64,000 bases of DNA. Source: Cellvibrio japonicus Ueda107 (GTDB lineage Bacteria; Pseudomonadota; Gammaproteobacteria; Pseudomonadales; Cellvibrionaceae). Location of the stretch: contig NC_010995.1 in assembly GCF_000019225.1 (NCBI RefSeq), positions 741,001-805,000 of the forward strand, given 5' to 3'. The position numbers were made by a program, and so were the translations under genes. Shown here in pieces: positions 1 through 8,822 of this stretch. The notes under the pieces are model-generated. The model saw nothing but the letters and a program-made list of their open reading frames with translations. It did not search any database and was not told where the DNA came from. Each line of letters begins with the position of its first letter. Position 1 is the first letter of the stretch.

Positions 1-1
1 A

Positions 2-265
2 TTGGCGCAGCGATTACAGCAGCTTAGCCAGGACAAGCGCGGCCAACAAAAGGCCATTCCTATTGACCTGGGGCGCTACCTGAATGAGTTGCAATTGCTT
101 GCCTTGCATAGCCTGGAGAGTTTTGGCTGGCAACTGTGGTTTATTCGTCGGCCTTTGTTTATGCAGCCGATCGCCGTGGTCAGTAATCCGGATTCCAGCC
201 GGCATGCCGTGTTGGAGGTGGATGGCTCCATTAATATCCAATCGGGTATTCAGCTGCGCACTTGA
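2..265 (+). CDS. Conserved hypothetical protein, possibly 5'-truncated by the window edge
   Basis: An open frame of 87 codons begins at the second base of the window with TTG and ends with TGA. Because it is open right to the edge, the true start may lie outside the window. The product has no signal peptide or membrane segment and contains a central aromatic patch (GWQLWFIRR, around residues 42-50). I do not recognise a family. It is followed after 78 bases by a lipoprotein gene on the same strand. Confidence 0.5.
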   Translation: MAQRLQQLSQDKRGQQKAIPIDLGRYLNELQLLALHSLESFGWQLWFIRRPLFMQPIAVVSNPDSSRHAVLEVDGSINIQSGIQLRT

Positions 266-343
266 GCTATGGCGGCTAAGGTTCAGCAGGCATTCATCGC
301 CGCGGTCCTAGCATCAAAGCCTTACCATCAGGGGGTTGATGCT

Positions 344-856
344 ATGCAGATAATACGTGTCTTTGTGTTGGCTATTGCGACGATTCTGGGCTTGAGTGCC
401 TGTCATGAGGATGATGGTGTTGCCCCTGAAGACTATGTTCCCCACCTTTATCGTTTCGATATTATTGATAGCTATGATCAGGACACAGCACGACCTGGCT
501 ATGGTGACCTGGCATTAAATCCTTATCTGTATGATGGGCTCTTTGAAATTTTCTGGCAGGTTAACAGCCTCGAAGATTATCGGATGACCCTGCGTGTTAA
601 TGACCGCCCCTCAATTACAACCAGTTTGGCAGTACACAGTGAAGTCTGTGGCCAGGGGCGGTGGTGTGACCAGGGTGGTAGTTTGATTTGTGAATACACC
701 AGCGATTACTACCTGTCGTGCGATAACTCCGGGCGGCTGGTTGATATTGTGAATCTCTTCTCGCAAGTACCCGATGATCTCTACCTGTTTCTTGAAGTAT
801 GTGATCGCGACTCCAGTTATTGTGAATACGATTATTATCCGGTTCGCTTTGAATAA
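344..856 (+). CDS. Small putative lipoprotein, function unknown
   Basis: The product is 170 residues. I chose the ATG at 344 because a purine-rich GGGGG stretch lies about ten bases upstream and because the protein then begins with a typical lipoprotein signal (MQIIRVFVLAIATILGLSAC) ending in a lipobox cysteine at residue 20. The same frame is open further upstream, but that would bury the signal. The mature part is acidic and tyrosine-rich (many D and Y residues) and has several cysteines, which suggests a disulfide-containing envelope protein. No family is recognised. A long hairpin between this gene and the convergent gene at 909 may end both transcripts. Confidence 0.7.
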   Translation: MQIIRVFVLAIATILGLSACHEDDGVAPEDYVPHLYRFDIIDSYDQDTARPGYGDLALNPYLYDGLFEIFWQVNSLEDYRMTLRVNDRPSITTSLAVHSEVCGQGRWCDQGGSLICEYTSDYYLSCDNSGRLVDIVNLFSQVPDDLYLFLEVCDRDSSYCEYDYYPVRFE

Positions 857-863
857 TCAGGCC

Positions 864-901
864 AGGAGTTATGGGTGGCCAGTGCAGGCCGCCCAGCTCC
901 T
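864..901. terminator. Hairpin between convergent genes, possible bidirectional terminator
   Basis: AGGAG at 864-868 pairs with CTCCT at 897-901, and GGGTGGCC at 873-880 pairs with GGCCGCCC at 887-894. The hairpin sits between the stop of the lipoprotein gene and the stop of the convergent gene. There is only a weak T-rich stretch beyond it, so a terminator role is uncertain. Confidence 0.4.
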
Positions 902-908
902 CCGTATT

Positions 909-1241
909 TTATACGCTGCAAAATTCCGCTATTTTTTCATCGACCCGCTCGGTTGATTTTTCATTTTTTTGCTGCCGCCAGAATTGGCACTCCACACTGT
1001 TCTCACGGGCTTTTTGCAACTTTTCCTGGCGCTCCTGCTGTGCCCTTTCTTCCAGCTTATCTTCGCGGCGACGCTCTGCCTCGGCATAGAAATCGTTTTT
1101 AGGCGTGATATGGGCGTCACTGTCCTGGGTTGATTCGTAAGTCTCTGTCGCTAAGGGCTCGCGTGTTAAGGTGAAAACAAAACCTGCACCAACAAGCAGA
1201 AAGAGTCCAATAATAATTTTGGGGTTGGAGAAAGAGGGCAT
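909..1241 (-). CDS. Small single-pass membrane protein with a charged coiled coil, unknown
   Basis: The product is 110 residues. It has an N-terminal hydrophobic segment (about residues 9-25, IIIGLFLLVGAGFVFTL) and then a strongly charged, glutamate/arginine/glutamine-rich stretch (about 55-80) likely to form a helix or coiled coil. The layout fits a membrane-anchored protein with a soluble periplasmic or cytoplasmic helix. No family is recognised. The ATG is preceded by a weak AGGA on the minus strand. It converges with the lipoprotein gene at 344-856. Confidence 0.6.
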   Translation of the reverse strand: MPSFSNPKIIIGLFLLVGAGFVFTLTREPLATETYESTQDSDAHITPKNDFYAEAERRREDKLEERAQQERQEKLQKARENSVECQFWRQQKNEKSTERVDEKIAEFCSV

Positions 1242-1723
1242 CCTGACGATTCCTTTGTAATAGCTATCGAGTCATTCGGTTCCTTGGAAAAACAAGGCTA
1301 ATCCGGGGACTGTGGAGACAATATGCAATGCGCCCTGTACACGAATATCACACGGGTTTATGAACGATGGTCTGGCGGCAATTCCAGCTGTTTGGTATGG
1401 GGCAGAAAGCCGGTGCATCATAATAAAAATCAACACCTATGTGAACTGGTTTGCATTTCGTGAGGTCGTTTTTGTGCATCCCCTGTAGACGCTATGCGTT
1501 ATATCAGGGCATATAAAATTCGAGTTGTAAAAAGTTCCGGCAGGTAACTCAACCTTTTCTTATCAAGTCTACATTTTTGCTGTGCATCTGTTATAAAAAA
1601 TGCAGGTTTTTGGTTTTTTATTGGTGGTTGGCGCGAATCCTGCAAATAGTCTCTGGCAAGTCGGTAACTCGCAAACGTCTTTGCTTGCAACAGCAATAGC
1701 AGTCATTTGCACGGAGAGTAGTT
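1242..1723. other. 482-bp intergenic region upstream of the EPS plus arm
   Basis: No convincing gene was found here. A 65-codon minus-strand frame at 1499-1696 has no ribosome-binding site and no recognisable product. The part from 1560 to 1630 is T-rich. A sequence resembling a sigma-54 promoter occurs at 1628-1644, and the region probably serves as the control region of the gumD-like gene starting at 1724. Confidence 0.6.
1628..1644 (+). promoter_or_regulatory. Candidate sigma-54 (RpoN) promoter of the EPS plus arm
   Basis: The sequence TTGGCGCGAATCCTGCA has GG at 1630-1631 and GC at 1642-1643, the 12-base spacing required by RpoN, and matches 12 of the 14 defined positions of YTGGCACGRNNNTTGCW. 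A start about 12 bases downstream would leave a leader of roughly 70 bases before the ATG at 1724. The call is by eye. Similar sites stand before the minus arm and before the PEP-CTERM-like gene. Confidence 0.5.
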
Positions 1724-3180
1724 ATGGGCAGTCAGCAACTCAGAGACGCGGTGATTAATCCCATCGCACTCACATCGCAGCCGCCGGTTATCCGGCTGCA
1801 TCACTCCAAAATCCTCGCGTTATTTCGCGCATTGGACAGCCTCCTGATTGCCGCCATTTTATGGTCTTGCGTTACCCTGCTGGGAATACGCTGGACCAAT
1901 GAGCACACCATCCTGGGCTTGAGCGCGATTGTGTTATTTGGCTTTTTTGCCGAGGGCAACGAGGTGTATTACCTCTGGCGGGGGCACTCCATGGGCGGAC
2001 TGGCCAATCGTTTGTTCAGTGCATGGCTGGGTACCGCCATGGCGTTGCTGGTGGCCGTTTTGTTGATCGTCCCTTACACCCGCGACAACCTGCGCCCGAT
2101 TTTTTTCTGGGTGGCGTTAACACCGGCGGCCATTATTTCCATGCATGTGGCGCGCCGTGTTTTTCTGGCACATGTGCGCGCCAAACCGACGGAGCTGAGG
2201 CGGGTTGCCATCGTCGGCGCGACACACCTTGGCCAGCGCCTGGTGAAGTCCATGCAGGGAATGCCCTGGTTGGGCTATCGGGTGGTAGGGTTTTACGACG
2301 ACCGTGTCGCCGCTCCTGATAATGAGCGTCGCCTGGCCAGCGATGATGTCAATATCAACGGTGGCCTTGAACAGCTGTATACCGATGCACACGATGGCAA
2401 GGTCGATATTGTGTTTATTACCCTGCCCATGCGCGCGGAAATACGCATGCGCACTATGATCGAACGCCTCGCCGACACCACCGTATCGGCTTACCTGATC
2501 CCCGATGTATTCAGTTTCGATTTGCTGCATTCGCGCTTGACCTGCCTGCAGGGAATTCCTGCGCTCAGCATTTATGATTCACCGCTGGTTGATAACAGTT
2601 GGGCCAAGCGCGCGGAGGATATAGTGATCGGCTCGGCGATGTTGGCAATGCTGGCAATCCCGATGGCATTCATCGCACTGGGGGTAAAGCTGACTTCGTC
2701 GGGCCCGGTATTTTTCAAGCAAACCCGCTATGGCATGGGTGGTGAAAAAATCAAAGTGTGGAAGTTTCGCTCCATGACCGTGTGTGAGGATGGTTCCAAT
2801 GTATCCCAGGCTCAGCGTGCTGATCCGCGGGTTACGCCTTTCGGTAATTTCCTGCGCAAAACCTCGCTGGATGAGTTGCCGCAGTTATTCAATGTGATCA
2901 GTGGCAGTATGTCACTGGTGGGGCCGCGCCCCCATGCAGTGCGCACAACGAATATTATCGCACCCAGATCAAGGGCTATATGTTGCGCCATAAAGTCAAA
3001 CCGGGTATTACCGGGCTCGCGCAAATCAATGGCTATCGCGGTGAGACAGAAACCCTCGACAAAATGTCTGGCCGGATTGCCTATGACCTTGACTACATTC
3101 GCAATTGGTCATTGATGCTGGATATCAGGATCCTGTGGTTGACGCTGTTTCGCGGTTTTGTGGGAAAGCATGTGTATTAG
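1724..3180 (+). pseudogene. gumD: GumD-like undecaprenyl-phosphate sugar phosphotransferase, frameshifted
   Basis: This encodes a polyisoprenyl-phosphate hexose-1-phosphate transferase, the enzyme that starts EPS repeat-unit assembly by putting glucose-1-phosphate on the lipid carrier. It has an N-terminal membrane region, a nucleotide-binding-like middle part, and the C-terminal bacterial sugar transferase domain ([28 protein letters not shown]). The intact frame stops matching the family right after VGPRPHA. One base is missing between 2940 and 2941: from 2941 the next frame continues with AHNEYY, then [16 protein letters not shown] and [11 protein letters not shown], ending at 3180. With one base restored the protein would be 485 residues, about the size of Xanthomonas GumD. 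The unrepaired frame runs into unrelated residues and stops at 3115. It is either a sequencing error or a real inactivating mutation. Confidence 0.88.
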
Positions 3181-4312
3181 CGGAAAAAAAGCGTATGTCG
3201 TTTCTGCACTGGCGCTATGGGTTATGACGTCTTGCGCCTGGGGCGACGATAAATTCAGCATAGGGTTGGGGGTGCGTGAATACTGGGACAGTAATTTTGC
3301 GCGCACCACTGACAAGGATGCGGAGCATTACACCCTGAGCAGTGCCAACCTGAAGGCCAGTCATCGTTATGGTCGCCAGCAATGGGCCTTGGGATTGCGC
3401 GGCCTGCGTTACGACCACGCCGAGCGCACTGACCTGGATACGGATTTTTATGATGGCAAGGCCAGTTGGCGCAGTACCTGGAGCCATCGTTTTAATACCC
3501 GCGTTGCCTGGGATCGTATGGCCTATGCGGTAGACCGCCTGGAGTTTGTTGGACAGGATGTTGTAGCCAGGGACGATGTGAATGTGCAGGTGAATTACGG
3601 CACTGGCGATCGCTTGAGTGTTGGGGTGGGGGCGCGACAAAGTGAACAGCGCCATTCGAACGACCTGCGCGATAGCCTTGATTTTGATGAAGAGGAAATC
3701 GCCGTGGAGGTGCGTTACCAAACGGCAGGCAAATCCCGGCTAAGCCTGCGCTTGCGCGATGGTAATCGGGTTTATCCCACTCCATCGTCGACGGATCCGC
3801 GCCAGCTGGATTTTGATTATCGCCAGGCTGAGTTGGACTTAACCTGGGTGTCGACAGAGAAGACACGGCTGCACCTGGTCGTTGGCCGCTTTGAGCGCGA
3901 TGGCGATACCAACAGTGGCACAGGAACCCAGGCAGAGGTGGAAGCACAATGGTCAGTCACGGAGAAATTTGCCTTGACCCTGAGTGTGAATCGCAGCGAA
4001 CCGGCGGTGGGGGAAACATCGGATTCACCGATTCGGGTAGATACCGGTGAAATAGGTTTACGCTGGCAACCGGCTTATGCCTGGTCGGTACAAACCAGTG
4101 CCCGATACAGCGAGCAGGCCTATCAGGCGCGCGCACTTGAACCCGCCAGGGATGAAGAAGTAAAAGCGTTTACCCCCCTGGCGGTCGTGTATCGGGTTTC
4201 AGATGCTGTCCACCTGCGCCTGGACAGCCAATGGGTTGAGCGGCGCTCGCCATTGTCCTACCGCAATATTGATTATGCGCTGGCCAGTATCGGATTGGCG
4301 ATGCAGTTTTAG
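3170..4312 (+). CDS. Outer-membrane beta-barrel protein of the EPS locus
   Basis: The product is 380 residues. I place the start at the ATG at 3170, which overlaps the end of the gumD-like gene and has GGGAAAG just upstream. An N-terminal signal peptide (hydrophobic segment ending in CAWG) is followed by a domain made almost wholly of alternating polar and aromatic residues, typical of outer-membrane beta strands, and the chain ends in AMQF with a terminal phenylalanine, the usual barrel signature. It resembles the VpsM/EpsL-type barrels found in EPS loci. A role in polymer export or binding at the outer membrane is inferred from position. The GumB-like protein on the minus arm would be the main export channel. 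Confidence 0.75.
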   Translation: MCISGKKAYVVSALALWVMTSCAWGDDKFSIGLGVREYWDSNFARTTDKDAEHYTLSSANLKASHRYGRQQWALGLRGLRYDHAERTDLDTDFYDGKASWRSTWSHRFNTRVAWDRMAYAVDRLEFVGQDVVARDDVNVQVNYGTGDRLSVGVGARQSEQRHSNDLRDSLDFDEEEIAVEVRYQTAGKSRLSLRLRDGNRVYPTPSSTDPRQLDFDYRQAELDLTWVSTEKTRLHLVVGRFERDGDTNSGTGTQAEVEAQWSVTEKFALTLSVNRSEPAVGETSDSPIRVDTGEIGLRWQPAYAWSVQTSARYSEQAYQARALEPARDEEVKAFTPLAVVYRVSDAVHLRLDSQWVERRSPLSYRNIDYALASIGLAMQF

Positions 4313-4363
4313 TAGCCTGTAGAACGAATATCGTGGGGAATTTATCCGGGAGGTTTTGCAGTC

Positions 4364-5572
4364 ATGGGGAATTTTGCTGTCAAACGTAGTTTTGCTGTAT
4401 CGGTCGGATATGCCCTGTCGAATTTGCGCGCGCGCGAACAGGCAAGCAAGTCGCGCGCGCTGATTATCCCACCGGCTATTCCCGGCAGCCTGGGTGATGC
4501 CGCAATGATCTCTGCCTCCACCCGCTGGCTGCGCGATAGCGGTGCTGCACAGGTGGATTTATTGTATGGAGACCAGTGGGACCTGGATGAGCGGATTGAC
4601 CAGCGGATTGCTGCGGAGCGTTTTTTCTATAAGCAATCCCTGTTGCAACAAGCCTTGCTGATTGCGCGCCTGCCGGCCTATTCCGCATTGTATTTTATTG
4701 GGGCCGATGTGATTGACGGCGCCTACAACCCCCAGTCGGTGTGCGCGCGTTTATCGCTGTTGGCGGAAGCGGCCACGCTGGGCAAAAAGGCTACCTTGCT
4801 GGGCGCCAGTTACAACAAGCACCCGGAGGCCAGCACACGCAGTATGCTGCGCGCCCTGCCTGAGTCGGTCACGCTTTGCGCGCGCGATCCGGTATCCCGC
4901 CAGCGCCTGGAGGAAGCACTGGATCGCCCGATACGCCAGGTGGCTGACTTGGCATTCCTGTTAACGCCGCGCACCGATCATCCTGTTGCCATGCGCGCAT
5001 TGGCGTGGATTCGTGCACGCCGCCAGGCAGGCGATCGTGTGATAGGTCTCAATGCCAATTATTTGCATGCAGAAAAAGATCCCGGCTTGATTAACGCACT
5101 CAAGATTTTTGTGGGAGCGTTAATGCGTGAACCGGTTTCCCTGGTACTTATTCCCCATGATACGCGCTCGTCAATGCCGGATGAAAAATTACTGGCGCAG
5201 GCGGTTGCCGATGTGCCGGACGATGTGCGCAAGCGTGTCTATAGCCTTCCCCCGCTGAGTCCCGGTATTGTCCGTGCGGTAGTGCCAGAATTGGATTTCC
5301 TGGCAACCGGCCGTATGCACACCGCTATTTTGGCCCTGAGTGGCGGCACCCCGGCTTTCTGCTTTGCTTATCAGGATAAATTTGAAGGCTTGTTGCAGCA
5401 CTTCGATTTAGTGGATGCAGGCCTGCTGTCATCGCCCCGTGAGTTAGCGGATCAGCCGTTAATGGTGGTGGAAAAGCTGCTGAATTCCCTGCTGCTGCAA
5501 ACGCAGTGGCGACAGCAAATACAAGCCAGGTTGCCAGCGGTTATTGCCCTGGCGCAAAGGAACTTTGATTAA
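4364..5572 (+). CDS. Polysaccharide pyruvyl transferase, GumL-like
   Basis: The product is 402 residues and belongs to the polysaccharide pyruvyl transferase family, which transfers enolpyruvate from PEP to form ketals on sugars. The N-terminal glycine-rich motif (IIPPAIPGSLGDAAMI, about residues 34-49) and the C-terminal TGRMHTAILAL with the conserved RMH, followed by GTPAFCF, are characteristic. No membrane segment is seen, so it acts on lipid-linked repeat units in the cytoplasm. In a locus otherwise matching gum genes it fills the role of GumL, which pyruvylates the terminal mannose of xanthan. Sequence relation to GumL itself is not certain. The start has GGGAGG about 13 bases upstream. 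Confidence 0.82.
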   Translation: MGNFAVKRSFAVSVGYALSNLRAREQASKSRALIIPPAIPGSLGDAAMISASTRWLRDSGAAQVDLLYGDQWDLDERIDQRIAAERFFYKQSLLQQALLIARLPAYSALYFIGADVIDGAYNPQSVCARLSLLAEAATLGKKATLLGASYNKHPEASTRSMLRALPESVTLCARDPVSRQRLEEALDRPIRQVADLAFLLTPRTDHPVAMRALAWIRARRQAGDRVIGLNANYLHAEKDPGLINALKIFVGALMREPVSLVLIPHDTRSSMPDEKLLAQAVADVPDDVRKRVYSLPPLSPGIVRAVVPELDFLATGRMHTAILALSGGTPAFCFAYQDKFEGLLQHFDLVDAGLLSSPRELADQPLMVVEKLLNSLLLQTQWRQQIQARLPAVIALAQRNFD

Positions 5573-5667
5573 CGCCAGGGGCGTTGATTAACGCGCGTAA
5601 AGTCAGTCGTGTTGACCTGTGCGAAGTGGTGGTTGGCTCAAGATAATGAATGATCGTTGGAGGCATT

Positions 5668-6489
5668 ATGGACGCTTTTCGCAAGGACTATCTGGTATTT
5701 ACCTCCGCGGGTGAAAACGCTCGGGTTCACTTATGGAAAAAGGGCGCCGAGCCCGATTTTGATGTGTGTATCGTGAATTATTCTTCGGTGCCGGGGCTGC
5801 ATAAATCCGAGGCAGATATTTACTATCAATCCAAGGGAAGCAAGCTGGGCAATTTGCAGTGGGTCTGCCGGATTAATCCGGATTTGCTCAATAGCTATAG
5901 CGCCATCTGGGTTGCCGATGATGATATTGTTATTGATGCTGCCAGCATCAATCGCCTGTTTGCCCTGCATAGGGAAAAGCGCCTGACATTATTGCAACCG
6001 GCGTTCAGCTTGCGCGGTAAGATCAGTCATCCGATTACGCGCCGGCAATTGTTTACCAGTATCCGCTATACCAATTTTGTTGAAATTACCTGCCCTGTCG
6101 TGGAGCCGCACTTTATGCAGCGCTTCCTGGAGGTCTACGATCCTGCCCTGGTGGGATTTGGTATCGATTGGTGGATGCTAAACCTGCTCGGGCCGGGCGA
6201 TAAGGTGGCCATCTCCGATATCATTACCTGTGTTAACCCGTTTGATATCTATAAAAAAGATGGGCAGCGCGAAATCCTGCGCTTGCAGAGTAATGAACAG
6301 CGCATCAAAACCTGGATGGCCATCAAGCAGAAATACCAGCTGCAACAGTTTGAAAAACAGGAATTAGGTTGTGAATACAAAAATGCCTTGGCGCTGTTAT
6401 ACAGCTTGCCGGGGTTTGTGTATGACTATCTTGTCGGTGGCAGTTTGCGCCTGTTAAAAAAGACCGGTTGGGTGCGGGGATTACAATAG
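5668..6489 (+). CDS. DUF707-like putative glycosyltransferase
   Basis: The product is 273 residues from the ATG at 5668, which has GGAGG five bases upstream; the ATG at 5650 in the same frame has no such site. Residues around 78-86 (WVADDDIVI) give a DxD-type nucleotide-sugar/metal motif, and FGIDWWMLN around 168-176 matches the conserved GxDWW element of the DUF707 family. These features suggest a GT-A fold enzyme, but no DUF707 activity is well established in bacteria. It lies between the pyruvyl transferase and a GT25 gene, so adding a sugar or substituent to the EPS is the likely job. Confidence 0.6.
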   Translation: MDAFRKDYLVFTSAGENARVHLWKKGAEPDFDVCIVNYSSVPGLHKSEADIYYQSKGSKLGNLQWVCRINPDLLNSYSAIWVADDDIVIDAASINRLFALHREKRLTLLQPAFSLRGKISHPITRRQLFTSIRYTNFVEITCPVVEPHFMQRFLEVYDPALVGFGIDWWMLNLLGPGDKVAISDIITCVNPFDIYKKDGQREILRLQSNEQRIKTWMAIKQKYQLQQFEKQELGCEYKNALALLYSLPGFVYDYLVGGSLRLLKKTGWVRGLQ

Positions 6490-6541
6490 TCTGTGGATCA
6501 GTGTTTTCGCAAGAAACCTGCGACAACAGGAGTTTTCGTCA

Positions 6542-7294
6542 ATGATACCGTCTTACCTGATCAACCTGGATCGCGATCAAGAGCGACTGGCGTTTGTGTT
6601 AGCCCATTTTCAGCAGCAGGGTATTAATCCCGAGCGTTTTGCTGCTGTGGACGGGCGCCAGTACAGTGAGTTGGAATATCAACGTTTTATTGCCCAGCGC
6701 CCACGGCAGGGTAAAAAAAGTTGGCTGCGCGGGCAGATGGGTTGTTTCCTCAGTCACTATGGTGTCTGGCAACGGATTGTGAATTCCCGGGTTCGTTTTG
6801 CCGCTGTGTTTGAGGATGACATCCATATTGCGCCCGGCTTGTACGAATTGCTGGAAGGGGATGACTGGATAGCGGATAGTGTTGATATTATTCGCCTGGA
6901 CACCTCCACCAACCGCGTACGCCTGGGACCTGAGCCTGCGCTGCAATGCCATTCACACTATTTTTATCGCCTGCTTTCCACCAGCTGGTGTACCGGTGGT
7001 TACATTATCCACCAGCGTACTGCCAGGCAATTGCTGGATTTGGCTCCGCGTTACCATCAACCTTCCGATGTGTTGCTGTTTAATCACGAGGAGTCTGCGA
7101 TTGCGCGCCAGCTCAAGGTATTGCAAGCCTCGCCGGCATTGTGCGTGCAGGATAAGCATCACCGGGGAGCTGTGACGTTTTCCAGTAATATCGAAGCGGG
7201 GGCAACGCGCGATTGGCGCTTGTATTGCCGGCAGTGTTTGCAGGGCGGTTATCGCTACCTGGCGGGCTATAAACGGGTGGAGTTCAAAGGCTAG
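6542..7294 (+). CDS. Glycosyltransferase family 25 protein
   Basis: The product is 250 residues. The N-terminus (YLINLDRDQERL) and the motifs GCFLSHYGVWQRIV and AAVFEDDIHIAPG (about residues 80-100) identify the GT25 family, best known from LPS outer-core galactosyl- and glucosyltransferases. EDD is the expected metal/nucleotide-sugar acidic motif. The ATG at 6542 follows a CAGGAG site. It is the last gene of the plus arm and converges with the flippase gene of the minus arm, with only 37 bases between. It probably adds a side-chain sugar not present in xanthan, or modifies another glycan. Confidence 0.85.
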   Translation: MIPSYLINLDRDQERLAFVLAHFQQQGINPERFAAVDGRQYSELEYQRFIAQRPRQGKKSWLRGQMGCFLSHYGVWQRIVNSRVRFAAVFEDDIHIAPGLYELLEGDDWIADSVDIIRLDTSTNRVRLGPEPALQCHSHYFYRLLSTSWCTGGYIIHQRTARQLLDLAPRYHQPSDVLLFNHEESAIARQLKVLQASPALCVQDKHHRGAVTFSSNIEAGATRDWRLYCRQCLQGGYRYLAGYKRVEFKG

Positions 7295-7331
7295 GTTCTC
7301 CTGCATCAATCTCCCTTCATAAATTCCACAC

Positions 7332-8822
7332 CTAAATAAATCCCAGCCACTGTTGCAATTTGTTGATCACCGGTTTTGCCCTGGCCGGTGCCAGGGCGGC
7401 GCTTTCGCCCAAAATGTGTCGGGTTTCCTGGCGAAACACCAGCGACATGATGGCGATATAACAGCAAGCCCCCGCGCTGCCCAGCAACACAATTTGCACG
7501 CCCGGCGACCAGTGCGGCGGCATAAGCCATTTGCCGGCAAGCACCAGGATAAACATCGCCAGCGCCGCGCTAAAGGTGGGTGCGACGCTGCCCAGTTGGC
7601 GCAGGATCGAGACATGAAACGCTTGTTTAAAGAACAGCATATTGCAAAAAATCGTCAGGTAAGTGCGCAGTGCAAAACCGGCGGCAGCGGCGGCAATACC
7701 GTAGCGCACCAGCACGAGACCGATAAGGCAGTTGAGTGCAAACGCAACGCTGGCAATGGCCATCACCTTGCGTGTCTGGCCGCTGGCGGTGAGTGCGGCA
7801 TTGACCTGGTAACCGATCACCAGCGGTGCTATACCCAGCGCGAGCCAGGTCATGACGGTACCGCTCTCGGCCCATTTGTCGGTAAATGCCAGGCGAATAA
7901 ATTCCGGGCCCAGGGCGGCAGCGCCAAAAAAAACCGGGAAGGTAATGTAAGCGCTCATGCGCATCACGCGCAGGGTATTTTGCGCGCGCGCTTCGTTATC
8001 GCTGATTCTGGCCAGGGCCGGTAACAGGGTTTGCTCAAAGGGTTTGAGCAATATGTCCTGCAGGATAAACAGGGCGCGACCGCCAACCCGGAAAAAACCC
8101 ATCGCCGCCGGGCCGAGCAATAAACCAACCAGTATTTCGTACACTTTGGATGCAATATTATTAATCGCCTGCGCCAGGGTCAGCGGTGTGGAAAAGCGAA
8201 CCAGTGTGCGCGCATCGATGATGGAAAATTGCCAGCCTGGCCACCAGCGTGCCGCGTAGAGCGTCACCAGGGTGACGATCAGTTGATTCACTATTTGTTG
8301 CCACACCAGGGCCCAGACACCAAAACCATTCAGGGCCAGGACAATACCCAGCGCGCCGGCGAGCAAACTGCCCGCGACGGTGCGCAGGGCGATGGTGCGA
8401 AAATCAAATTCGCGCTTGAGTTTGCCCTCGTGGATGGCTTTAACCCCTTCCAGGAAAAAAATAATCGCCAGCACCTGCAGCAATTGTTTTGCGCGCGGAT
8501 CGTAAAGCTGTGCGGTGAGCGGTGCCGCCAGGAAAATCACCAGCAGGGTAACCAGTGCCGCCAGGATCAGGTTGAGATAAAAACCGGTGGCTGCATAGCG
8601 GTTATCCCAATCGGTGTGACGCACAATCGCCTGGGACAAACCGGCATTGACCAGGATTTTTCCCAGCTCCACCACAATCAGCGCAAAGGCGACCAGCCCT
8701 ATGTCCTCCGGTGCAAGCAGGCGCGAGAGCACAATAAAAATCACAAAGCTGATCAGGCTGTTGCCGCTGGCGGCGGCGCTCATCCAGGCGGTGCTTGTGC
8801 CAAAGTGGTGTTTCAAGCTCAT
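7332..8822 (-). CDS. gumJ: Lipid-linked repeat-unit flippase, GumJ/Wzx type
   Basis: The product is 496 residues with about twelve to fourteen hydrophobic segments throughout, typical of the oligosaccharide flippase (MOP/WzxC) superfamily. N-terminal STAWMSAAASGNSLISFVIF and SRLLAPEDIGLVAFA are characteristic. The start was set at the ATG at 8822, which overlaps the gumI stop as ATGA and has AGGAA upstream; the frame is open further upstream but that part lies inside gumI. It would move the undecaprenyl-linked pentasaccharide across the inner membrane, the job of GumJ in xanthan synthesis. It is the last gene of the minus arm. Confidence 0.87.
   Translation of the reverse strand: MSLKHHFGTSTAWMSAAASGNSLISFVIFIVLSRLLAPEDIGLVAFALIVVELGKILVNAGLSQAIVRHTDWDNRYAATGFYLNLILAALVTLLVIFLAAPLTAQLYDPRAKQLLQVLAIIFFLEGVKAIHEGKLKREFDFRTIALRTVAGSLLAGALGIVLALNGFGVWALVWQQIVNQLIVTLVTLYAARWWPGWQFSIIDARTLVRFSTPLTLAQAINNIASKVYEILVGLLLGPAAMGFFRVGGRALFILQDILLKPFEQTLLPALARISDNEARAQNTLRVMRMSAYITFPVFFGAAALGPEFIRLAFTDKWAESGTVMTWLALGIAPLVIGYQVNAALTASGQTRKVMAIASVAFALNCLIGLVLVRYGIAAAAAGFALRTYLTIFCNMLFFKQAFHVSILRQLGSVAPTFSAALAMFILVLAGKWLMPPHWSPGVQIVLLGSAGACCYIAIMSLVFRQETRHILGESAALAPARAKPVINKLQQWLGFI

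Noticed and set aside
1499..1696. 65-codon minus-strand frame upstream of the gumD-like gene
   Set aside because: No ribosome-binding site, no known domain, and it covers the T-rich control region.
7353..8024. Plus-strand frame of 223 codons across the flippase gene
   Set aside because: It is antisense to gumJ, has no ribosome-binding site and a low-complexity, unfamiliar product.
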